Shown here piece after piece: positions 9,732 through 18,165 of a DNA stretch of 64,000 bases. Source of the stretch: G963665495 sp963677785 (GTDB lineage: Bacteria; Desulfobacterota; Desulfovibrionia; Desulfovibrionales; Desulfovibrionaceae); contig CAXXDH010000003.1 of assembly GCA_963677785.2 (NCBI GenBank), positions 124,001 to 188,000 on the forward strand. The letters run 5' to 3'. The number at the start of each line of letters is the position of its first letter. Positions within the stretch are counted from its first letter, which is position 1. A program made the position numbers and the translations under genes. Below the pieces are notes generated by a model that saw only the letters and a list, made by a program, of their open reading frames with translations, ran no database searches and had not been told where the DNA came from.

Positions 9732-10104
9732 AATTATCAATTATTTTTTAAGGGAACGGCAAAGGGACTGCCCCCGGAGCTGCGGGCTGATAAAATTTCA
9801 TTAAATTTGGCGTAGGATTTTAACGCAATTAAAAAATCTTAAATATAGAATAAATCTTAATCGGGGTTTTACGCAAGACCTTTATTCTTCTTCAAAATCT
9901 ATTTATCCATATTTATCCATCACGAATCAGTGGATTATTTTAAAGCTGAAACACTTTTATGCATTCACTACACTCAATTTTATTTAAATTCTGCATATAA
10001 AAATGAGATTCTTTGTAGCAGTCAAATCAGACAAGAAGCAAATCGCTTTAGTCCCAACAGCGTGATACACATAACGCTGTTGGGACTTGGCGCAGATGAG
10101 ACTA
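9732..10104. other. AT-rich intergenic region upstream of the TPR-CHAT gene
   Basis: No gene could be supported. It should hold the promoter of the TPR-CHAT/caspase pair, read on the minus strand. The 14-bp inverted repeat at 10050-10087 is the only clear structure. Runs of A and T make any -10 assignment arbitrary. Confidence 0.5.
10050..10087 (-). terminator. Perfect 14-bp inverted repeat downstream of the TM2 gene
   Basis: AGTCCCAACAGCGT pairs perfectly with ACGCTGTTGGGACT across a 10-base loop. It starts 18 bp after the TM2 gene stop on the minus strand, which suits a terminator, but no T tract follows on either strand. It could instead protect the transcript end or bind a protein. Confidence 0.5.
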
Positions 10105-10365
10105 CTATGATTTAGTGTTATACTTACGATCAAATGCTTCATCGCTCATCGTCAAGAAAATGATAAACTCGACGAATGATGCAACAGCTGGAATTAATGT
10201 CCAGCAGAAAACCAGATACAAAATACCCATACCTGTTTGCCCCAAATAAAATCTATGAATTCCGATACCACCAAGAAATATTGCCAAAACTGCCGCAGCA
10301 ATCTTATTTTTCTTGTTTATAGGCGCTTTGGTTCCATTAGCTGTATTTTCAGTCATAGTTTCCAT
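10105..10365 (-). CDS. TM2-domain membrane protein
   Basis: 86 residues; AAGGAG sits 8 bp before the ATG. After a polar N terminus comes the TM2 signature: KNKIAAAVLAIFLGGIGIHRFYLGQTGMGILYLVF, two membrane helices with the conserved GxHRFYLG turn, then a second helix around TLIPAVASFVEFIIFLTMSDEAFDRKY. TM2 proteins are small two-helix membrane proteins with no settled bacterial function. It lies between the lipoprotein and TPR-CHAT genes on the same strand, but is bounded by a terminator on one side and a hairpin on the other, so it may be its own transcript. Confidence 0.85.
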   Translation of the reverse strand: METMTENTANGTKAPINKKNKIAAAVLAIFLGGIGIHRFYLGQTGMGILYLVFCWTLIPAVASFVEFIIFLTMSDEAFDRKYNTKS

Positions 10366-10687
10366 AACATATCTCCTTTTTAACTTAGTAAAATTATAGC
10401 TTCAATACACATTTACTTTTACGCTGTATCACTTTGAAAAATGATATTTAGATACACAACCTTTGAATAAATCTACCCTCCTGAAGTTTGGTAAAACAAA
10501 AGGGGTTGTTAAGCTTTATAACAACCCCTTTCACTTTAACTTATTTAAATTTATCAAATAATATTTGTTCATGCGTGTGTAATACTTTTTATATGAAGAA
10601 TAGGACTACAACCTCCTTTTCAATCCATAACGATTCAATTCAACTATCATTATATTCAGGTCCGATATTTACACCATTAACAATATC
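10366..10687. other. Intergenic region between the TM2 and lipoprotein genes
   Basis: Contains the intrinsic terminator at 10499-10531 and, on the minus strand just before the TM2 ribosome site, a TATAAT-like element without a convincing -35 partner. No gene supported. Confidence 0.5.
10499..10531 (-). terminator. Rho-independent terminator of the lipoprotein gene
   Basis: Perfect 13-bp stem (AAAGGGGTTGTTA with TAACAACCCCTTT) around a 7-base loop. On the minus strand it is followed by TTTTGTTTT, a classic U tract. It ends the transcript of the lipoprotein gene and separates it from the TM2 gene. Confidence 0.82.
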
Positions 10688-11632
10688 TTACTCAATTTCC
10701 ACATCTTCAGTTAAGGATTCTCCAGAAGACTTGGTAAGCTTAATACTGATTTTTCCTTTCTTTGCAGGTTTGCATTGTACTGTTACATTTTCAATATTCA
10801 ATTTATTACAAGCCATCACAGCTTCTTCAAATGACTTTTTGCTATCTCCAATATTCTCTAGCAATCTTTTACTAAAATACATGATGACCTGCGATTTTGC
10901 ATCCTCCATGTTGTTTTTAAGTTCTTTATCAACTTTAGATAGTTTACTACCCGTATTCGGAGATGTATTTTCCGTATTATCAGGCTCTGGTTCCACTTTT
11001 TTTAGCACCAGATCTTTTCGGTGACTTGCACGCAACGAACCATCATCGTTGATGATAAATACCTTATTCTGCATTTTGCCATGAAAAATAACCTTCTCAT
11101 CCCCAACTTCAAATGCACCGTCAATGCTCTGAGAACCTGATGAATAATACGCCGTTCCATCTGAAGATAACGATAATGTGATGTATATCCCTGCTTCGGC
11201 GCCTTTTCCAGCCCAAGAATATTCACCCGCAACTTTTTTGGCCAACTCTTGCTGTTTTTTATCCACGTATTCTTCTTCTGATATTGTTTCAGAACTTAGA
11301 TTTTTAATAACCTGCCATTCTGCATCAACTTTTTTAAATTTGTAAACACTTTTAGTTGTCATTTTCTTTGCTGAAGCAGATGGACCCTTGACAATACTCT
11401 CCAAGATAAGTGTGACTTTATAAATCGCATCATCCATTTTTTCAGTTGACTCAACATCAACTTTTTTGAACTCAAGTTTTCCCTGGCCAAACATCAACAT
11501 GTTAGCTGCCTGCTCTTCTTGTTGCAAAATAGGCTTGATGGCCTTTAATACTTCTTCATTACTCGGGCCACTTGTACAACCAGCAAGCAGACAGCAGATA
11601 AGAATGCAGCATGCGACATAACATTTTTTCAT
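10688..11632 (-). CDS. Lipoprotein of unknown function
   Basis: 314 residues; AAGGAG precedes the ATG. The lipoprotein signal is clear: MKKCYVACC, a hydrophobic core, then lipobox LLAGC with Cys at 19. The mature part looks like two small domains: an N-terminal one with alternating strands (YKVTLILESIV, VYKFKKVDAEWQVIKNL) and a lipocalin-like or META-like beta region (EYSWAGKGAEAGIYITLSLSSDG). A polar linker and a helical C-terminal region follow. I recognise no family. It sits between the anti-sigma-like and TM2 genes of the island and may sense or scaffold at the envelope, which is inference from location only. Confidence 0.85.
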   Translation of the reverse strand: MKKCYVACCILICCLLAGCTSGPSNEEVLKAIKPILQQEEQAANMLMFGQGKLEFKKVDVESTEKMDDAIYKVTLILESIVKGPSASAKKMTTKSVYKFKKVDAEWQVIKNLSSETISEEEYVDKKQQELAKKVAGEYSWAGKGAEAGIYITLSLSSDGTAYYSSGSQSIDGAFEVGDEKVIFHGKMQNKVFIINDDGSLRASHRKDLVLKKVEPEPDNTENTSPNTGSKLSKVDKELKNNMEDAKSQVIMYFSKRLLENIGDSKKSFEEAVMACNKLNIENVTVQCKPAKKGKISIKLTKSSGESLTEDVEIE

Positions 11633-11684
11633 AATAGTCTCCTTTTAAAATTACGTTTTTTGCAAAATATTCCAGACAGCATTA

Positions 11685-11714
11685 TATATATTTAGCCATC
11701 TGAAATTTCTTCAA
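11685..11714 (-). promoter_or_regulatory. Candidate sigma-70-type promoter of the lipoprotein gene
   Basis: On the minus strand TTGAAG (11709-11714) is followed after 18 bases by TATATA (11685-11690), about 50 bp before the lipoprotein start. The surroundings are so AT-rich that chance is a real alternative. Confidence 0.35.
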
Positions 11715-11881
11715 TTACAGCAAAATTATAAATTATGATAAACATTGTAATTCAGTAAACAAACAATAGGCGTGAAACAACAACCTGACTCCAGACTTGA
11801 CTGCCACAGTTTCAGTTTATTGTGTTTTCCGGCTTGCTAAAACAGGTCGGAAATCTGATTTATAAAAAATGAGGATGTATT

Positions 11882-11932
11882 ATGAAAAGATACGTCAAAT
11901 GGCTCTTGGACGATATCCCTATAGCTCAATAA
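11882..11932 (+). CDS. 16-residue reading frame with a ribosome site
   Basis: ATG at 11882 is preceded by GAGG seven bases upstream and encodes MKRYVKWLLDDIPIAQ before a stop. It runs against the surrounding genes. It may be the start of a gene whose remainder was lost, a leader peptide, or chance. No similarity is recognised. Confidence 0.25.
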   Translation: MKRYVKWLLDDIPIAQ

Positions 11933-11948
11933 GTACGTAAAACTCTGC

Positions 11949-12788
11949 CTATGGGATACTTTCTTCGAGTCGGTCAAGCAACTGGCGCAACTGTTCGTTT
12001 GCTTCAACGGATTCCAATGGATTACCCGCTTGCTGAAAAAACTGTTGCAGAGAATCCAAGCAAGCCGGTACGTTGCCTGCTCCTGGTTTGATGTCTACAA
12101 ATTCGGTACGTATTGCGGACAACGTATTGCCAAGTTCGTTATAGGCTGCCGAAGTAGATACCTTGCCTTGCAGACGAACGTACGTTGCAGCGGCAACCCA
12201 GCGCCCCAAATAGTAATAGATCGAATTGTCCTTCTCGGAAAACACTCTTTTGGATGACACGGTCAATTGCGACATTCCGGCCTCCCATCCTGCATCAAAA
12301 TCCTTTTTTTGGGATGATTCACGGCCCGTGTCGCCGCGGGAAGCCACCATCTTGAAGCTATCCAGCTTGTTGTTACTCAAAGCGCCGTCTTTCCCCAGCA
12401 TGGAATATAAATCTTCAACGCTTCCCGGAACACTGGTCCCGCTGGAATACATGGAGAACACAAACAAAGCGCACGCGGCCAAAGCAATCAAGGAACTACC
12501 TGTGAGCCATTTTTTTTTCGCAGACTCTCGGCGTTCTTTTATTGCTGCGAGTTCCTGCCAGCGCATCCGACAGGTGTTGCATTGATCCAGATGCGCGTAC
12601 AGTTCCGATCGTTTCTTGAGCCCTACCTTGTTTTCGACCAGTTCTGTTAATTCTTCGTCAGACAGGCAGTCCGATAACACACCATCCGGATATTGGCTTA
12701 ACAACGCTATGTTAACGGCACTATATTCTGCCGCAGACGGCGAATGCGTGGCTTTATGCAGCGCTTCAAGTTTATGATGCTTTGTCAT
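11949..12788 (-). CDS. zf-HC2 membrane anti-sigma-like protein
   Basis: 279 residues from ATG 12788 (GGAG six bases before; a GTG three bases earlier is less well spaced). The N-terminal cytoplasmic part has the zinc-binding anti-sigma motif H-x3-C-x2-C (HLDQCNTC, about residue 66). One membrane helix follows (WLTGSSLIALAACALFVFSMY), then about 170 residues predicted outside. This is the layout of zinc anti-sigma factors that hold an ECF sigma factor at the membrane and release it after proteolysis. Its gene follows the sigma-like gene on the same strand, which supports pairing. The outer domain is not recognised. In this island it would be a reasonable substrate for the exported caspase or CHAT protease, untested. 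Confidence 0.8.
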   Translation of the reverse strand: MTKHHKLEALHKATHSPSAAEYSAVNIALLSQYPDGVLSDCLSDEELTELVENKVGLKKRSELYAHLDQCNTCRMRWQELAAIKERRESAKKKWLTGSSLIALAACALFVFSMYSSGTSVPGSVEDLYSMLGKDGALSNNKLDSFKMVASRGDTGRESSQKKDFDAGWEAGMSQLTVSSKRVFSEKDNSIYYYLGRWVAAATYVRLQGKVSTSAAYNELGNTLSAIRTEFVDIKPGAGNVPACLDSLQQFFQQAGNPLESVEANEQLRQLLDRLEESIP

Positions 12789-13001
12789 CACCTGCTCCTG
12801 AACTTTGATGCTGTATCGAGACGAGCGATTGCTCTCTCTGCGACAGTAATTTTATGGTCACCGTGCCGTTATCTTGGGACTCCAAAGCAACCGATTCAAC
12901 ATATGCGAGCCTATTTGCGGTGATGACATGATCTTTTCAACCCGTTTCATAAACCAGGACATCCGCATTTTTTAAAAGTGGCACAAAAAAATGATTATTT
13001 T

Positions 13002-13865
13002 TCAAAAAAAATCAAAATGAGCTATAAATCCAATCTGTTGCTGTACAATGGCTATTCCATTCCTTATTCGCCCAAGCAGCTCCCTGCGGCGCCGGAAGGA
13101 CTGATCGCGGCTCCATCCCAGCATCGTGCCGGCAGATTCGACCATAGCGCCATCCTGATAAATCAAACGCAAAAACAATTTTTCTTCTATGCTCAGATGA
13201 AGATTTTCACTGAGGGCATCAAAAAAATTCTTGCAGGTTACATCATCAAGATCTTCTTTCCTGGGCTTATACCAATCAAGAAAAATGCGCATTGCCTGTA
13301 TAGAAGCTTCCTCTTCACGTTTGATCAATACTTGCTCAGGAGGACCGAAATCTTCCTCTTCGGACGCGAATGTATCAGGATCTGAGGCATCCCGCTGCGG
13401 ACCTTGCTCACAACAGCTGGGATCTTTGTTGATTATTTCGTGTATGATTGAGTGGATAAAATCTTTTTGACGCCCGCCTGGGACACTTTTTGATTCATCT
13501 TCAACTATTTTTTCAATATCTTGGCCTTTTAAACAAAGGCGCTTATAGATGGCCTCATATAGCGCCCCCATTTTACTGACCCATGCAGGGACATGCCGTT
13601 TTTTATTTTTACTGGAAAAAGTGTTGACAATATTGTTTACGATTGCCTTTTTTAATAATCGCCAAAAAGCATCGGCGTCAGTAAAGTCTGTTCTTAATGC
13701 AAGCAATTTTTTACAATCATCTTTTTCAATTGTATCACATACAAATATGTAGGCATCATCAGCTTCTATGTCAGATTTTGAAAATCTAAGCTCACACTCC
13801 TTACGTATTGGATTTTGCTGCTTCGATATCAATGAAAAATATGCATCACGATGTTTTTGTCCCAT
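13002..13865 (-). CDS. Sigma-70-family (ECF-like) RNA polymerase sigma factor
   Basis: 287 residues; GGAG precedes the ATG at 13865. The N-terminal half resembles sigma region 2 (DIEADDAYIFVCDTI ... AFWRLLKKAIVNNIVNTF, the core-binding and -10 helices). The C-terminal part resembles region 4 (LSIEEKLFLRLIYQDG ... AGTMLGWSRDQSFRRRRELLGRI), a helix-turn-helix that would read the -35 element. A long acidic linker joins them and is larger than in typical ECF factors of about 190 residues. It heads the minus-strand island and is followed by the zf-HC2 anti-sigma-like gene. The target promoters were not identified. Confidence 0.72.
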   Translation of the reverse strand: MGQKHRDAYFSLISKQQNPIRKECELRFSKSDIEADDAYIFVCDTIEKDDCKKLLALRTDFTDADAFWRLLKKAIVNNIVNTFSSKNKKRHVPAWVSKMGALYEAIYKRLCLKGQDIEKIVEDESKSVPGGRQKDFIHSIIHEIINKDPSCCEQGPQRDASDPDTFASEEEDFGPPEQVLIKREEEASIQAMRIFLDWYKPRKEDLDDVTCKNFFDALSENLHLSIEEKLFLRLIYQDGAMVESAGTMLGWSRDQSFRRRRELLGRIRNGIAIVQQQIGFIAHFDFF

Positions 13866-14374
13866 GGCAGCTCCGTTCTCACATTGATATCAACGATACT
13901 CTTTCTTATTCCGACGGTTCCGAACAACTAATGTATTTTATGACTATCATCTCGAAGACTGAAGGCGTTTTGAAAATGGAGAGTGTCTTGGCATCCCTTT
14001 CAATTACTCTGCGTGTTCAACAGGAATGCAACCTGCCATAAATATTTTGTCCAAAAATGTAACTAACGTATTGTTATTCTTTGATCAAACAAGAACAATC
14101 CCCTCAATCATCCACGATGCAACCAACTGAAATTACAGCCTATTTATACATATTATTCACACGACCATAATTACAAAAAATGAAATACCGAAGTAACAAT
14201 GCTTGGTTTAGACTACCATTGCGAATTCTCTCCTTATAAGCTCAACATTTTCTCTGCCCAGCAAACGCCCTACGGCTTCAGTTTTTAGCTTGAGCCAAAA
14301 ACGTACTACCGCCCACCTAATAGAAATAAAATCATTTTCTTAAATCAACTCTCTTACCAGCTGTCCATAGTACG
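13866..14374. other. Island boundary region without genes
   Basis: About 500 bp of AT-rich DNA between the sigma-like gene and pstB. Short frames here lack ribosome sites. It should hold the sigma-gene promoter; no convincing -35/-10 pair or autoregulatory ECF-type motif was found. No tRNA or direct-repeat attachment site was recognised. Confidence 0.5.
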
Positions 14375-15175
14375 CTAAAACGCCTCTTCCAGCAGCACAT
14401 CCAGCGTTTCCAGCGCGTCCGGCTCATTCGCGGACTTGTCCTGGTCCTTGCACCAGAGCCCGGCCAGGCTTCCGTCGCGCATCAAGACCACTTGGTGGCC
14501 CAGGCGGCGGGTCTGGGAAAGGCTGTGGGAGACCATGACAACGGTCAAGCGTTGAGAAAGCTCCCGCAGCAGTTTTTCGATGATTTCGGCCGAGCGGTAG
14601 TCCACCGAGGCCGTGGGTTCGTCCAGAAGCAGCAGTTCGGGCTCCAGGGCCAAAGCCCGGGCCAGGCAGAGCCGTTGCTGCTGCCCGCCCGACAGGGTCG
14701 CGGCCGGATGCTGCAGGCGTTCGGCCACCTCGTCCCAGAGGCCCACGCTCCGCAGGGCCTGCTCCATACGCGCTTCTGCCTCGTTGCCTGTGGATCCGGC
14801 CACCAGTTTGAGGGGCAGCAGCAGGTTGCGCCCAATGGATACAGGCAGCACATTGGGGCTCTGAAAGACCATGCCTACCCGGCGGCGCAGCAGTTCCACA
14901 TCGGTCCGCGCGTCGTAGGCTTCCACGTCCGAAGCGCCTGGAAAATCCAGAGTCACCCGTCCGCGCGTCCGGCAGCCCGGAAAACATTCGTTCAAACGGT
15001 TCAACGCGCGCAGCAGCGTGGTCTTGCCCGAGCCCGAACGTCCGACAATGACGGTGACGCCGCCCGCCGGGATCTCCAGGTCCACCTCCCGGCAGGCCGG
15101 ATGGTTGTTGAACAATACCGTGAGTTCGCGGATCGCTACGGATGTCATGGGGCTCTGAATCTGTTCGGATGTCAT
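14375..15175 (-). CDS. pstB: Phosphate ABC transporter ATP-binding protein PstB
   Basis: 266 residues. Walker A GRSGSGKTT, Q-loop GMVFQSPNVLP, signature LSGGQQQRLCLARAL and Walker B ELLLLDEPTASVD, followed by the VVMVSHS switch His, make a complete ABC ATPase of PstB type. The ATG at 15175 overlaps the pstA stop by four bases and has GGAGAGG upstream. It powers high-affinity phosphate import with PstSCA. The gene order is pstS-pstC-pstA-pstB and no phoU follows, unlike the usual pst operon. Confidence 0.93.
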   Translation of the reverse strand: MTSEQIQSPMTSVAIRELTVLFNNHPACREVDLEIPAGGVTVIVGRSGSGKTTLLRALNRLNECFPGCRTRGRVTLDFPGASDVEAYDARTDVELLRRRVGMVFQSPNVLPVSIGRNLLLPLKLVAGSTGNEAEARMEQALRSVGLWDEVAERLQHPAATLSGGQQQRLCLARALALEPELLLLDEPTASVDYRSAEIIEKLLRELSQRLTVVMVSHSLSQTRRLGHQVVLMRDGSLAGLWCKDQDKSANEPDALETLDVLLEEAF

Positions 15176-16059
15176 GGATTGCCTCTCCAGCGCCTCTCCA
15201 GGGTCCGCTGCAAGGTTGTGGCGGCCAGAAACAGGCAGGTGGTCAGGAGCAGGAGTACCAGTGCCGCGCCGAATCCCCGCGCGAGGTCGTCCGGGCCACG
15301 GTATTCAGCCGCGGTGGTAAAGATGAAAAAGGGCAGGGCCTCGTATTTGTCCAGCAATCCGCGCGGCAGCCCCGCGTTGGCCACCACGCCCGTCAGCATG
15401 ATCACGGCCGTGTCCTCGGCCGCGCGTCCGATGCCCAGGATCACGCCGCTCATAATGCCCCGTCCGGCCGCGGGCAGCAGCACGTGAAAAATTGTCTGCA
15501 CCTGCGTGAACCCCAGGCTCGGCCCCAGCAGGCGCAAAGATTCCGGCAGCCCGGCCAGGGTCGTGTACGTGGCGTTGATCATGTACGGCAGAATCAGCAG
15601 CCCCATGCAGACGCCCGAGAGCAGCAGCCCGGTTTTGACGTCCGCGCCCAGGACGCGGCGCAGAAACAGAATCAGCGCAAAGCCGAACAACCCCATGAGG
15701 ATGGACGGCACGCCCGCCAGCAGGTCCACGCTGAAGGACAAAGCGCTTTTGAAGGGGCCGCGCGCGAACTCGGACAGGTGAATGCCGCAGAGAATGCCCA
15801 TGGGAATGGCCGTACAACAGGCCAGGCACACCACGCAAAAGGTCCCCACGCAGGCCGGCCAGATACCGTCCCAGACGGGCGCGAAACGAAAAATGGCGTC
15901 CCACGGGTGCGTATCCCCGAAAAACAACGCCGGGCCCAAAGAATCGCGGCTCTGCCAGAATAAAAAGCACAGCAGAAAACCCATCAGGGCCACGGGCAGC
16001 AACGCGCTGAACCAACAAAACCAGGCGAACAGCCGCCGGCTCCACTTTGCCGTATTCAT
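15172..16059 (-). CDS. pstA: Phosphate ABC transporter permease PstA
   Basis: 295 residues with about six membrane helices. The conserved permease region has the EAA-type loop with GRAAEDTAVIMLTG. It contacts PstB and forms the phosphate channel with PstC. GGAGGG precedes the ATG. Its start overlaps the pstC stop by four bases (ATGA type), so the operon is translationally coupled. Confidence 0.93.
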   Translation of the reverse strand: MNTAKWSRRLFAWFCWFSALLPVALMGFLLCFLFWQSRDSLGPALFFGDTHPWDAIFRFAPVWDGIWPACVGTFCVVCLACCTAIPMGILCGIHLSEFARGPFKSALSFSVDLLAGVPSILMGLFGFALILFLRRVLGADVKTGLLLSGVCMGLLILPYMINATYTTLAGLPESLRLLGPSLGFTQVQTIFHVLLPAAGRGIMSGVILGIGRAAEDTAVIMLTGVVANAGLPRGLLDKYEALPFFIFTTAAEYRGPDDLARGFGAALVLLLLTTCLFLAATTLQRTLERRWRGNP

Positions 16060-16940
16060 ACGCGCCCTCCTGGCTCCCCTGCTCCCCCTGTCCGGGCCTG
16101 GATCCAGCGCAATCCCAGATTCACCAGCGCGCTGGTGGCGAACAGAATCAGTCCGGCCGCGAACAAAGACTGGTAGGCCAGGCTGTGGCTGTCCGTGGCC
16201 ACCACCAAAGCGATGTGCGCGGTGAGAGCGCGGACGGAATCAAAAAGCGATCCCGGAACTTGGGGCGCGTTTCCAGCCAGCATCAACGGAATCATGGTGT
16301 CACCGAAGGCCCGACCGAAGCCCAGCACCGCGGCGGCCAGAAAACCCCGGCGGGACATGGGAACCACCAGATAAAGCAGTTTCTGCGCACTGCTCATGCC
16401 CAGGGCCGCGGCCGTGACGCGTACCTGGGGTTCGGCCACCTGAAACTGGCTGTGCAGCATCAGGACCACCGTGGGCAGCACCAGCACGGCCAGCCCCAGC
16501 AACGCGGCCAGCCAGGAAAAACCGCTGCCGTGGTGGAACACCCCACGCAGCAGCGGCACCAGCACGAACACGGCCACGAACCCGTACACCACCGTGGGCA
16601 CACTGGTCATCAGCTGGATGGTCCGCAGCGCCAGCCTGGCCAGGCGCGGCGGTCCCATGCCGTGCGCGAAGCAGCAGATGCCCGCGCCCAATGGAAAGGC
16701 CAGCAGCATGGCCGAACAGGCCAGCAGAAACGAAGCCGCGATCATGGCCAGAATGCCGAAATGCCCATGAAAGGGCTTCCAGCTCCAGTCCAGCAGCCGG
16801 ACCAGCACGTCCGCGTGCAGCAGCGGCAGGCAGAAATAGACAAGGAACAGAAACAACGCCAGAACCACCGAGGCCGAAAGGACCGCGGAGACACGTACGA
16901 CGAACAAAAAGCCGCGCTGGCGGGCAGGTACGGAAGGCAT
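16056..16940 (-). CDS. pstC: Phosphate ABC transporter permease PstC
   Basis: 294 residues, about six membrane helices. The permease loop reads LGFGRAFGDTMIPLMLAGNAPQVP, the PstC form of the EAA motif. It partners PstA in the inner membrane. The gene follows pstS after a 49-bp gap that holds a GC-rich hairpin, which may lower permease expression relative to the binding protein. Confidence 0.93.
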   Translation of the reverse strand: MPSVPARQRGFLFVVRVSAVLSASVVLALFLFLVYFCLPLLHADVLVRLLDWSWKPFHGHFGILAMIAASFLLACSAMLLAFPLGAGICCFAHGMGPPRLARLALRTIQLMTSVPTVVYGFVAVFVLVPLLRGVFHHGSGFSWLAALLGLAVLVLPTVVLMLHSQFQVAEPQVRVTAAALGMSSAQKLLYLVVPMSRRGFLAAAVLGFGRAFGDTMIPLMLAGNAPQVPGSLFDSVRALTAHIALVVATDSHSLAYQSLFAAGLILFATSALVNLGLRWIQARTGGAGEPGGRV

Positions 16941-16950
16941 GCTTTGTACT

Positions 16951-16973
16951 GGCGGAGCGCCCGGCGCTCCGCC
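16951..16973. repeat. GC-rich palindrome between pstS and pstC
   Basis: GGCGGAGCGCC and its exact complement GGCGCTCCGCC are separated by one base. Such hairpins after a binding-protein gene commonly stabilise the upstream mRNA and reduce downstream expression; here the role is inferred. Confidence 0.6.
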
Positions 16974-16989
16974 TTTTCAACAGGTCATA

Positions 16990-17823
16990 TTAGTCATGCA
17001 GCGGGATAAACCCGGCTTTTTTGATGATCTCCACGCAATCCGGCCCCATGACGTACGCCACAAAGGACTTGACGATGCCCTTGGGCTTGCCCTTGGTGTT
17101 CATGTAGAGCTTTCGAACCACGGGATAGGCGCCGGCTTTGGCGGTCTCCTGGCTTACCTCCACGTCGCCCAGTTTGGGGGCTTTGACCGTGGCGTCCAGA
17201 TGGCCGATGCTGACATAGCCGATGCCGCCGGGATCACGCGAAATGGCGGTTTTCATGGCGCCGTTGGAAGGCACCACGTTGGCGGAAACCGCGATCTCGC
17301 CCTTGTCCAGAAGCTTTTTCCAATAGGTGCTGCGCGTTCCGCTGGCTTCATCACGGGTGTAGAGATTGATGGCCAGATCCGGACCGCCCACTTCCTTCCA
17401 GTTGGTGATCTTGCCGGCGAAAATCTGTTTGATCTGATCCTTGGTCAACGAAGCCACGGGATTATCCGCCTGCACCACAGTGGCCACGCCGTCCACGGCA
17501 AAAGGAAACAGCACCAGGCCGTATTTGCCGATCTCCGCGTCGCTGGCCTTGCGGCCGGAGTTGCCGATGTCCACCAGGCCTTCGCCCACCTTCTGGATGC
17601 CCACGCCGGAACCGCCGCCGGCCACAGTGATCCGGATGTCCGGATTGGCGGTCATGATGTTCTTGGCCGCCGCTTCCATTACCGGAATGTGCGCCGTGCC
17701 CCCGGCAATGGCGATTTCACCCTTTTGGCCGTTGAAAGCGTCCAGTTCGGATGCCAGAGCGCTTTGAGCGGTAAGAACAAACAGCATTGCCAGGAACAAT
17801 AAGCCCAAAAAACACTTTTTCAT
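16990..17823 (-). CDS. pstS: Phosphate-binding periplasmic protein PstS
   Basis: 277 residues from ATG 17823 (GAGGA upstream; the longer frame has an unlikely 53-residue extension). A Sec signal peptide ends near SALASELDA. The phosphate-binding loops are visible: AGGGSGVGIQKVGEG, IGNSGRKASDAE and RDEASGTRSTYWKK. It captures phosphate in the periplasm and hands it to PstCA. First gene of the pst operon. No E. coli-type Pho box could be recognised in its upstream region. Confidence 0.94.
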   Translation of the reverse strand: MKKCFLGLLFLAMLFVLTAQSALASELDAFNGQKGEIAIAGGTAHIPVMEAAAKNIMTANPDIRITVAGGGSGVGIQKVGEGLVDIGNSGRKASDAEIGKYGLVLFPFAVDGVATVVQADNPVASLTKDQIKQIFAGKITNWKEVGGPDLAINLYTRDEASGTRSTYWKKLLDKGEIAVSANVVPSNGAMKTAISRDPGGIGYVSIGHLDATVKAPKLGDVEVSQETAKAGAYPVVRKLYMNTKGKPKGIVKSFVAYVMGPDCVEIIKKAGFIPLHD

Positions 17824-18165
17824 GAACCACTTCCTCGTCTTTTGAAGTAATACGGACCGGGCCAAAGACCAGTAAAGCAGTAATACTACCTTGCGTCCGC
17901 CAATTGCGCAATAATAGGAATAACCAATATGCATTAATTTTATCAATGGAAAATTGAAATAATCATCCATTTCTTCTATCATATTGCTCCAACTGAAGGG
18001 GCTGCATGCACTGGCGATGTGCGCCCATGCACCCCGTGAGAACCTGTCTATTTGCAGTTTGATCTGGTAGTATGTAATCGGATCTTGAGAAAACTATTTC
18101 TTTCCGTGCATGCCGTTTCTATCAAGAGACAAAAGCCAATGCTTGAATCGCCAAAGGACGTCCAA
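17824..18165. other. Divergent promoter region between pstS and the CsgG-like gene
   Basis: 342 bp that must contain promoters for both directions. No Pho-box repeat or other recognisable operator was found. No gene supported. Confidence 0.5.

Larger units (their letters stand above)
11633..11948. other. Intergenic region between the lipoprotein and anti-sigma-like genes
   Basis: Strongly AT-rich. Holds a candidate minus-strand promoter for the lipoprotein (11685-11714) and, on the plus strand, a 16-codon reading frame with a good ribosome site (11882-11932). Nothing else was seen. Confidence 0.5.

Noticed and set aside
9848..10474. Shared decamer GAATAAATCT at 9848-9857 and 10465-10474 as a common sigma-factor site
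   Set aside because: It is upstream of the TPR-CHAT and TM2 genes, but the region is so AT-rich that one shared 10-mer is not strong, and it was not found before the other island genes.
12937..12939. Selenocysteine at the in-frame TGA of the small frame between the sigma and anti-sigma genes
   Set aside because: No convincing SECIS-like hairpin right after the TGA and no ribosome site; a nonsense mutation or chance is simpler.
17824..18165. Pho box before pstS
   Set aside because: No repeated CTGTCAT-like units could be found.
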